A DNA stretch of 10,406 nt from Thermaceae bacterium (GTDB lineage: Bacteria > Deinococcota > Deinococci > Deinococcales > Marinithermaceae), in contig JALVVO010000156.1 of NCBI GenBank assembly GCA_027023345.1, positions 1 to 10,406 on the forward strand, in the 5' to 3' direction. The notes under the pieces were generated by a model. That model saw only the letters and a list, made by a program, of their open reading frames with translations. It did not search any database and was not told the DNA's origin. Position 1 is the first letter of the stretch, and each line of letters begins with the position of its first letter. Made by a program: the position numbers and the translations under genes. Positions 1-5,166 of this stretch are shown piece by piece.

Positions 1-1
1 G

Positions 2-1564
2 GTCTGGGTCACGCTCCGCCTCCTTCCCGCGCTCCCCGAGGCCCGGGGCCTGGGGGAGGGGGCGGCGCTCGCCTTCGCCCTCCTGATGGGGGTGATCCTC
101 CTGGCCCGCTCGCCCTCCTCGGCGATCGCGGTGATCAAGGAGCTCTCCGCCAAGGGGCCCTTCACCCAGCTCGTGCTGGGGACCACGGTGGTCTCGGATG
201 TGGTGGTCATCGTGCTGTTCGCCGTGGGGCTCGAGCTCGCCCGCTCCTGGGCGAACGGCGCGCCCTTGAGCGCGCTCTTCCTGCCGGTCCTGCTCACCGA
301 CCTCCTGCTCTCCCTCGCCCTCGGCTACGTGCTCTTCTTCCTGCTCCTCCGCCTCCTCGCCGCCCGGTTCGTCCCCGCGGTCAAGGGGCTCGGGCTCCTG
401 CTGCTCGGCTACGGCGGCTTCGTGCTCGCCCGGGGGCTGGAGGAGGCCACCCTCCACTGGTTCCACCAGCCCGTCACTCCCGAGCCGCTCCTCGCCGGGG
501 TGCTGGCGGCGTTCTGGGTGGTCAACGACAGCCCCTACCGCGACGAGTTCACCCGACTGCTCGCCGCCCTCTCGCCCGCGGTCTTCATCGCCTTCTTCAC
601 CCTGACCGGGGCCTCGCTCGCCCTCGACGTCCTGGCCACCACCTGGCCGGTGGCGCTGGGGCTCTTCTTCGTCCGGCTCCTGGCCTTCGTGCTGGGGAGC
701 GGTCTGGGGGCGCTCGTCGCCGGGGAGGGGCCCCGGGTGGCGCTGGCCTCGGGGCTCGCCTTCGTCACCCAGGCGGGGGTGGCCTTGGGCCTGGCCAAGA
801 AGGTGGCCGACACCTTTCCCGGCTTCGGCGAGACCTTCGCCACCCTGGTGGTGGCCCAGGTCGTGCTCAATCAGGTGGTGGGGCCGCCGATGCTCAAGCA
901 GGCCCTCCTCTGGGTGGGCGAGGCCAAGAGGAGCCGGGCGCGGAGCCGGCGGGTCTGGATCTTCGGCGACGACCACCAGGCGATCGCGCTCTGCCGCCGC
1001 CTGCGGGCCGGGGGCTGGCAGCCCGAGCTCTTCACCCGGGACCCCGAGCGGGCCGAGGCCCTGCGGGCGGAGGGGCTTTCGGTCGCCCTCTACCAGGGGC
1101 CGCCCGCGGGTCGGGCCGAGGCCGCCATCTTCCTGCTCACCGACGAGGAGAACCTCGAGCTCTGCCGGGCGCTCGCCGGCCGCGACGTGGGGGCCCGGGT
1201 GGCCCGGCGCCAGGGCAGGGTGCCCCTTGCCGCCTACCGCGAGGCCGGGTGCCAGGTGGTGGACCCCACCACCGCCACCGTCCACCTCCTCGCCCAGTAC
1301 GTGCAAAGCCCGGGCGCGGTGGCGCTCTTCTTGGGGGAGGAGGAGGGCCAGCAGGTCCGGGACTTCCTGGTGGAGGACCCCGCCCTCGACGGGGTGCCCC
1401 TCCGCGAGCTCCGGCTTCCCGCCGACGTGCTGGTGCTCGCCATCCACCGGGGGGACGAGGCGATCGTCACCCACGGCTACACCCAGCTCCGGCTCGGCGA
1501 CCGGGTGACCGCGATGGGGAGCCCCGAGAGCCTTCTTGAGCTCGAGCGGATCTTCTCCGCCTAG
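2..1564 (+). CDS. CPA2-family Na+(K+)/H+ antiporter with C-terminal RCK/TrkA module (5' end outside window)
   Basis: The reading frame is open to the left edge, so the ATG at 86 is internal and the N-terminal part of the membrane domain is missing; 520 residues are visible. The first ~300 carry about eight hydrophobic segments with CPA2 signatures: RSPSSAIAVIKEL around residues 36-48 and VNDSPYRDEF before a later helix. Such proteins exchange monovalent cations for protons across the inner membrane. From about residue 317 a Rossmann-like RCK_N (TrkA-N) domain follows, and from about 450 to the end an RCK_C (TrkA-C) domain (VRDFLVEDPALDGVPL, then a GDRVTAMG-type strand near the C-terminus). 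These normally sense nucleotide or ligand and gate transport. The nucleotide loop is degenerate: GDDHQA at 322-327 instead of GxGxxG, and a Thr-Arg where the acidic ribose-binding residue is usual. Ion specificity cannot be read from the sequence. The next gene starts 17 nt after the stop. Confidence 0.88.
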   Translation, partial: VWVTLRLLPALPEARGLGEGAALAFALLMGVILLARSPSSAIAVIKELSAKGPFTQLVLGTTVVSDVVVIVLFAVGLELARSWANGAPLSALFLPVLLTDLLLSLALGYVLFFLLLRLLAARFVPAVKGLGLLLLGYGGFVLARGLEEATLHWFHQPVTPEPLLAGVLAAFWVVNDSPYRDEFTRLLAALSPAVFIAFFTLTGASLALDVLATTWPVALGLFFVRLLAFVLGSGLGALVAGEGPRVALASGLAFVTQAGVALGLAKKVADTFPGFGETFATLVVAQVVLNQVVGPPMLKQALLWVGEAKRSRARSRRVWIFGDDHQAIALCRRLRAGGWQPELFTRDPERAEALRAEGLSVALYQGPPAGRAEAAIFLLTDEENLELCRALAGRDVGARVARRQGRVPLAAYREAGCQVVDPTTATVHLLAQYVQSPGAVALFLGEEEGQQVRDFLVEDPALDGVPLRELRLPADVLVLAIHRGDEAIVTHGYTQLRLGDRVTAMGSPESLLELERIFSA

Positions 1565-1568
1565 GGCG

Positions 1569-1574
1569 TAGGCT
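1569..1574 (+). promoter_or_regulatory. Extended-leaderless -10 box (TAGGCT) before the CMD-family gene
   Basis: TAGGCT fits the Deinococcota -10 consensus TANNNT and ends 6 nt before the ATG at 1581, which would place the transcript start at the start codon. The string TAGGCTNGGGGCATG recurs before the S9 peptidase gene at 3352-3366, with only the N differing. The AGGGG that follows (1575-1579) lies 1 nt from ATG, too close to act as a Shine-Dalgarno. No convincing -35 is seen 16-18 bp upstream, so this is a tentative call. Confidence 0.45.
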
Positions 1575-1580
1575 AGGGGC

Positions 1581-1922
1581 ATGGACGCGCTCAAAGGGAT
1601 CTGGGGCGAGGACGAGGAGAAGATCCGCGCCCGTCTCACCGCCCTCGACCCCGACCTCGCCCGCTACGTCGAGGACTTCGCCTACCGGGAGGTCCTCTCC
1701 CGGGAGGGGCTCGACCTCAAGACCCGGGAACTCCTCGCCATCACCGCCCTGGTGGGGCTCGGCAGCCCGCCGGAGATTGCGACCCACTTCAGGGGGGCCC
1801 TTCGAAACGGCGCGAGCGAGCAGGAGGTCAAGGAGACCCTCCTCCAGGCCGCGCTTTTCTTCGGCTTCCCCCGGGCCATCGCTGCCTTCGAGCGCTGGCG
1901 CCGGTTCAGGGAGGGGGGTTGA
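1581..1922 (+). CDS. Carboxymuconolactone decarboxylase (CMD/AhpD-like) family protein
   Basis: A 113-residue all-helical protein. The core of the CMD domain (PF02627) spans about residues 45-103: TRELLAITALVGLGSPPEIATH, then GALRNGASEQEVKE and a final FFGFPRAIAAF, matching the family pattern of REL, a helix ending in a conserved His (H69), an AL-x-x-G turn and a G-x-P-x-A-x-x-A end. There is no cysteine at all, so the CxxC thiol pair of peroxidase-type AhpD is absent and alkylhydroperoxidase activity is unlikely. It more resembles the gamma-carboxymuconolactone decarboxylase branch, but nothing nearby belongs to aromatic degradation and its substrate is unknown. It starts 17 nt after the antiporter stop with a TAGGCT box and no usable Shine-Dalgarno, so it may be transcribed leaderless. 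Its stop codon lies inside the -35 box of the helicase promoter. Confidence 0.85.
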   Translation: MDALKGIWGEDEEKIRARLTALDPDLARYVEDFAYREVLSREGLDLKTRELLAITALVGLGSPPEIATHFRGALRNGASEQEVKETLLQAALFFGFPRAIAAFERWRRFREGG

Positions 1923-1947
1923 CCCGGGCGCCCACTAGCTTTAAGCT
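1919..1947 (+). promoter_or_regulatory. Helicase promoter, TTGACC - 17 bp - TAAGCT
   Basis: TTGACC at 1919-1924 and TAAGCT at 1942-1947 are separated by exactly 17 bp, a good sigma-A-type promoter with a TANNNT -10. The start point is expected near 1954, giving a leader of about 65 nt before the helicase ATG. The -35 overlaps the stop codon of the preceding gene. This sits in the only intergenic gap of the window and in an unusually AT-rich patch. Confidence 0.72.
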
Positions 1948-1961
1948 CCTAAAGCTTTAGG
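1937..1961. promoter_or_regulatory. Two abutting palindromes over the -10 and start point of the helicase promoter
   Basis: AGCTT-T-AAGCT (1937-1947) is an inverted repeat with a 1-nt centre that covers the -10 box. It is followed directly by the perfect 14-bp palindrome CCTAAAGCTTTAGG (1948-1961), centred on the predicted start point. AGCTTTA occurs in direct orientation at 1937-1943 and 1953-1959, 16 bp apart. This arrangement is what a repressor operator would look like. Alternatively the RNA could form a weak stem (AGCTTTA at 1937 with TAAAGCT at 1950-1956) at the end of the preceding gene, but no U-tract follows directly. Confidence 0.5.
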
Positions 1962-1975
1962 GGATTTTCGCGGAT

Positions 1976-2014
1976 CTTCCTTTCCGGGGAAGGCGAAAGG
2001 CCCCGGAAAGGAAG
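1976..2014 (+). promoter_or_regulatory. Leader hairpin sequestering the helicase ribosome binding site
   Basis: CTTCCTTTCCGGGG (1976-1989) and CCCCGGAAAGGAAG (2001-2014) are perfect 14-bp reverse complements separated by the 11-nt loop AAGGCGAAAGG. The right arm contains the Shine-Dalgarno AAAGGAAG (2007-2014) and ends 4 nt before the ATG at 2019. In mRNA this stem would block ribosome access until opened. The loop offers weaker alternative pairings (CCTTT at 1979-1983 with AAAGG at 1996-2000) that would free the site. There is no following U-tract, so it is not a terminator. Translational control, for example by the encoded RNA helicase or by temperature, is inference. Confidence 0.78.
2007..2014 (+). 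promoter_or_regulatory. Shine-Dalgarno of the helicase (within hairpin arm)
   Basis: AAAGGAAG lies 4-6 nt from ATG 2019, depending on which bases pair with 16S rRNA. It fixes the start codon: the next in-frame ATG is far inside motif III and would remove the Q and ATP-binding motifs. It is fully contained in the 3' arm of the inverted repeat at 1976-2014. Confidence 0.7.
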
Positions 2015-2018
2015 CCGC

Positions 2019-3332
2019 ATGAAGTTTCAGGACCTCAACCTCCGCGACGGGTTGGTCCGTCGCCTTGCCCAGCGCGGCATCGAACGCCCCACCCCGATTC
2101 AGGAAAAGGCCCTGCCCCCGGCCCTTTCCGGCCGGGACGTCCTGGGCGTCGCCCGAACCGGTACCGGAAAGACGCTCGCCTTCGCCCTCCCCATCGCCGA
2201 ACGGATCCCGCCTTCCACCCGGCCGGGTCGCGCCCCCCGGGCGCTGGTGCTCGCGCCTACCCGCGAGCTCGCCCTGCAGGTGGCCCGGGAGCTCGACTGG
2301 CTGGCCGAAGGCCTTAAGGTCGTCGCCGTCTACGGCGGCACCGGCTACCAGGCCCAGGCCCGCGCGCTCAAGGTGGGGGCCGACGTCGTCGTCGCCACCC
2401 CCGGGCGGGCCCGCGACTACCTGAAGCGCGGGGTGCTCGACCTCGGCGAGGTCGAGGTCGCCGTCCTCGACGAGGCCGACGAGATGCTCTCGATGGGCTT
2501 CGAGGAGGAGGTCGAGGCCTTGCTCGGGGCCACCCCGAGGGCGCGCCAGACCCTGCTCTTCTCCGCCACCCTGCCCCCTTGGGCCCGGCGGCTCGCCCGA
2601 CGCCATCTCCAGGACCCGGCGGTGGCCGACGTGAGCAAGCACGAGGACGTGGCCTACCGGGAGGAGGTCTACCGCGTGCCCGCCCGGGCGCGGGTCGGCG
2701 TGCTCTCCGACCTGATCCACGCCAAGGCGCCCGAGCGGGCCATCGTCTTCGTTCGCACCAAGGTCGAGGCCGCCCGGGTGGCCGAGGCGCTCGACGCCCG
2801 CGGCCACGCCGCCCGGGCGGTGCACGGCGACCTCGGCCAGCGGGACCGGGAGCGCGTCCTCGGCGCCTTCCGCGCGGGGAGGACGCGGGTTCTCGTCGCC
2901 ACCGACGTCGCCGCCCGGGGCCTCGACGTCCCCGAGGTGGACCTGGTCGTGCACTACCAGCTGCCCGAGCGGGCCGAGGCCTACCAGCATCGTTCCGGCC
3001 GCACCGGCCGGGCCGGTCGCGGAGGCACGGTCGCCCTCCTCGCCGAGGGCGGCGAGCGCCACCGGGTCCGCCGGCTCGAGGCCGCCGTGGGCCGTCGCTT
3101 CGCCCGCGCCGAGCTCCCGAGCCCCGAGGCCGCGCGCCACGCCCGCCTCCGCTCCCTCCTCGAGCGGGCCCGGAGCCAGCCGGAGGCGGGCAAGGCGGCC
3201 TGGCGCGAGGCCGCCCAGGCTTGGATCGCGGCCGGCGACGCGGAGTCCTTGGCCGGGTTGCTCGCCCTTCTCCTCGAGGACCGGCCCCTCACGGCCACCG
3301 CCGCTTCGCCGAGGCCTTCGGCCCGGCGCTGA
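2019..3332 (+). CDS. DEAD-box ATP-dependent RNA helicase, Hera-like, lacking a C-terminal RNA-binding domain
   Basis: A 437-residue protein that unwinds RNA duplexes using ATP in the cytoplasm. All superfamily 2 motifs are present: a Q motif (GIERPTPIQEKAL, about residues 24-36), motif I ARTGTGKT at 45-52, PTRELALQV, TPGR, DEAD at 151-154, SAT at 182-184, IVFVRTK, ATDVAARGLDV from 294, and HRSGRTGRAGRGG from 324. After the RecA2 lobe (about residue 345) a helical tail of some 90 residues, rich in Leu, Ala and Arg, resembles the dimerisation region of Thermus Hera (SPEAARHARLRSLLERARS, later SLAGLLALLLEDR). Hera is about 510 residues and carries a further RNA-binding domain; here the protein stops in a short Pro/Arg-rich tail, and the next gene starts 32 nt downstream, so the domain is absent rather than frameshifted. 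The gene has its own promoter and a structured leader. A role in ribosome biogenesis or mRNA remodelling is inferred from the family. Confidence 0.93.
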   Translation: MKFQDLNLRDGLVRRLAQRGIERPTPIQEKALPPALSGRDVLGVARTGTGKTLAFALPIAERIPPSTRPGRAPRALVLAPTRELALQVARELDWLAEGLKVVAVYGGTGYQAQARALKVGADVVVATPGRARDYLKRGVLDLGEVEVAVLDEADEMLSMGFEEEVEALLGATPRARQTLLFSATLPPWARRLARRHLQDPAVADVSKHEDVAYREEVYRVPARARVGVLSDLIHAKAPERAIVFVRTKVEAARVAEALDARGHAARAVHGDLGQRDRERVLGAFRAGRTRVLVATDVAARGLDVPEVDLVVHYQLPERAEAYQHRSGRTGRAGRGGTVALLAEGGERHRVRRLEAAVGRRFARAELPSPEAARHARLRSLLERARSQPEAGKAAWREAAQAWIAAGDAESLAGLLALLLEDRPLTATAASPRPSARR

Positions 3333-3344
3333 CCCACGGGTCAG
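3329..3344. repeat. 7-bp-arm inverted repeat CTGACCCACGGGTCAG across the -35
   Basis: CTGACCC and GGGTCAG flank a 2-bp centre (AC). The left arm is the -35 box of the peptidase promoter. As RNA it could form a 6-bp stem with a CACG loop just past the helicase stop codon, but no U-tract follows, so a DNA operator is at least as likely as a terminator. Confidence 0.45.
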
Positions 3345-3357
3345 ATTCTGGTAGGCT
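3329..3357 (+). promoter_or_regulatory. Promoter of the peptidase operon, CTGACC - 17 bp - TAGGCT
   Basis: CTGACC (3329-3334, a one-base variant of TTGACC) and TAGGCT (3352-3357) are 17 bp apart. The -10 ends 6 nt before ATG 3364, so transcription would begin at or next to the start codon, giving a leaderless mRNA. No AGGAG-type sequence precedes the ATG. The -35 overlaps the helicase stop codon (3330-3332). Confidence 0.65.
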
Positions 3358-3363
3358 CGGGGC

Positions 3364-5166
3364 ATGCGCCCCGAGCTGCTCTATCGGTTCCGCTTTCTCT
3401 CGGGCCTCGCCGAGGGGCCGAGCGGCCCCCTCTTCCTCGAGACCCGGATCGAGGGCAAGAACCCGCCCTGCTACCGGACCCGCCTGGCCGCCCTCGAGCA
3501 GGGAAGGGTTCGCTACCTCACCCAGGGCGAGGCAAAGAACCCGGTCTGGAAGGGGGACTTTCTCTACTTTTTGCGCAAGGAGGGGGAGGTCTTCCAGGTC
3601 TTCCGGCTGCCCCTTCGGGGCGGCGAGCCCGAGCCCGTCACCGGGGCGAAAAACGGCGTTTTGGGCTTCGCCGTGGACGGCCGGGGCCGGGTGCTTTCTT
3701 GGAGCCCCAAAGAGCGGCCAAAGCCCGGCCTTCCCCGGGTCTACGAGGCCTGGCCCCCCAAGGCGGACGGCCGGGGGCTTTTGAACGAGAGCCCGGTCGA
3801 GGTCTACCTGGGGGCAAGGCGGCTCTTTTCCCGCTTTCCCCCGGTGGAGGAGGCGGTCTTCGGCGAGGACGGCGCGCTTTACTTCCTCGCCGCCGAGGAC
3901 GCCCGCGCCCGGGCGCGCTGGCGAGTCGCGCTCTGGAGGTACGAAGGGGGCGAGCTAAAAGAGCTCTACGCCCCGGGAGGCCTGCTTTACGGCCTTGTGG
4001 CGGGTCCCCGGGGCCTCGCGCTCGTCCACCAGCCGGTAGAGGAAGGGGGTCGCTTCGCCGAGCTCGTCTACCTTCCCTACGGCGGTGCCCCCCGCGTCCT
4101 CTTTTGCGGCCACCTCGGCAACTCGGTGAACTCGGACGCGCGCTTCGGCGCCTATCGCCAGGGGCCGGCCTTCGGCGAGGACGGCGCCCTTTACTTCCTC
4201 GCCACCGAGGCCGGGCGCGGGGTGCTCTACCGCCTGGAGGAAGGGGGCGCCCCCGAGCGGATCTTCGCGGAGAAGTCGGTGGTCGCCTTCGCCCATGAGG
4301 GGAGGGCCCTTCTCGTCGAGGACTTCGACCATGGGCCAAGGCTTGTGTGGGAGGGGCGCGAGGTCTTCGACCCGAACGCCCGGCTCAAGCTTTCCTTCTG
4401 GCGCCCCGAGGCGTTTTCTTACCGGGCCCCCGAGGGCCACGAGGTGCCGGGCTGGGCGCTGCTTCCCGAGGGCGAGGGGCCCCACCCGGCGATCCTCTAC
4501 ATCCACGGCGGCCCCCACACCGCCTTCGGCGAGGCCCTGATGTTCGAACTCCAGCTCTTTGCCGCGAAGGGCTACGCCGTGGTCTTCGGCAACCCCCGGG
4601 GCTCGACCGGCTACGGCGAGGACTACGCGAGGCTCAAGGGGCGCTGGGGAGAGATCGACGAGGCCGACCTCCTCGGGCTTTTGGACGAGGCCTTAAGGCG
4701 CTTTCCCCTCGACCCCTCCCGGATTGGGGTCGCCGGCGGCAGCTACGGCGGGTACATGACGAACTGGCTCACCGGCCGGCATCCGGAGCGCTTCAAGGCC
4801 GCGGTCACCGACCGTTCGATCGCGAACTGGCTGAGCTTCTTCGGTGCCTCCGACATCGGCCCGCCCTTCGTTCGAATGCAGCTTTTTGCCGACCCCTGGA
4901 AGGACCCCGGGGTGCTTTGGGAAAAGAGCCCGCTGAAGTACGCCCATCAGGTCCAGGCCCCGACCCTCGTGGTCCACGCCGAAGAGGACCACCGCTGCCC
5001 CATCGACCAGGGGGAGACCTGGTTCGCGGCGCTCTTTGACCGCGGGGTGAAGACCCGGTTTTTCCGGGTGCCGGAAGAAGGGCATGATCTCTCTCGGTCG
5101 GGCCGGCCGGACCGCCGCGTGGCCCGGCTGAACGCCTACCTTGCTTGGTGGAAGGAGCACCTATGA
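3364..5166 (+). CDS. S9 family (prolyl oligopeptidase / acylaminoacyl-peptidase type) serine peptidase
   Basis: A 600-residue protein with no signal peptide, so probably cytoplasmic. Residues 1 to about 350 form the N-terminal beta-propeller with blade-like repeats (FGEDGALYFLAA around 175 and FGEDGALYFLAT around 273), which limits access to oligopeptides. The C-terminal alpha/beta hydrolase domain (about 355-600) holds HGGPH at 381-385 (oxyanion region), the nucleophile elbow GGSYGGYM with Ser460, Asp542 in HAEEDHRCP and His574 in EEGHDLSRSGRP. The spacing and surrounding residues fit the S9C acylaminoacyl-peptidase/YuxL-like branch, typical length 600-690. It removes N-terminal acylated or unblocked short segments from oligopeptides; the exact specificity cannot be read from the sequence. 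The ATG at 3364 directly follows a -35/-10 promoter, suggesting a leaderless message. Its TGA overlaps the ATG of the M29 aminopeptidase gene, so the two are translationally coupled. Confidence 0.93.
   Translation: MRPELLYRFRFLSGLAEGPSGPLFLETRIEGKNPPCYRTRLAALEQGRVRYLTQGEAKNPVWKGDFLYFLRKEGEVFQVFRLPLRGGEPEPVTGAKNGVLGFAVDGRGRVLSWSPKERPKPGLPRVYEAWPPKADGRGLLNESPVEVYLGARRLFSRFPPVEEAVFGEDGALYFLAAEDARARARWRVALWRYEGGELKELYAPGGLLYGLVAGPRGLALVHQPVEEGGRFAELVYLPYGGAPRVLFCGHLGNSVNSDARFGAYRQGPAFGEDGALYFLATEAGRGVLYRLEEGGAPERIFAEKSVVAFAHEGRALLVEDFDHGPRLVWEGREVFDPNARLKLSFWRPEAFSYRAPEGHEVPGWALLPEGEGPHPAILYIHGGPHTAFGEALMFELQLFAAKGYAVVFGNPRGSTGYGEDYARLKGRWGEIDEADLLGLLDEALRRFPLDPSRIGVAGGSYGGYMTNWLTGRHPERFKAAVTDRSIANWLSFFGASDIGPPFVRMQLFADPWKDPGVLWEKSPLKYAHQVQAPTLVVHAEEDHRCPIDQGETWFAALFDRGVKTRFFRVPEEGHDLSRSGRPDRRVARLNAYLAWWKEHL
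5152..5157 (+). promoter_or_regulatory. Shine-Dalgarno AAGGAG deciding the aminopeptidase start
   Basis: AAGGAG lies inside the last codons of the upstream peptidase gene, 5 nt before ATG 5163. It favours that ATG over the in-frame ATG at 5145, which lies upstream of this site and has no comparable ribosome binding site. Confidence 0.8.

Noticed and set aside
86..88. ATG at 86 as the antiporter start
   Set aside because: The frame is open to the edge of the window with hydrophobic, antiporter-like residues upstream, and the first helices of the family would be missing.
1976..2014. The leader hairpin as an intrinsic terminator of the CMD-family gene
   Set aside because: No U-tract follows the right arm; the arm is followed at once by the helicase start codon and contains its ribosome binding site.
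1941..3365. Long antisense open frame (474 codons) opposite the helicase gene
   Set aside because: Low-complexity Gly/Arg/Pro/Ala-rich translation with no domain; it mirrors the helicase codons in a GC-rich genome where stop codons are rare. It also covers the helicase promoter and leader.
2579..3784. Plus-strand open frame of 401 codons spanning the helicase-peptidase junction
   Set aside because: Arg/Pro/Gly-rich shadow in a different frame from both real genes, no motif, and it crosses a promoter.
5145..5162. Upstream ATG for the aminopeptidase
   Set aside because: It precedes the AAGGAG site; ATG 5163 has ideal spacing, the ATGA overlap and gives the family length.
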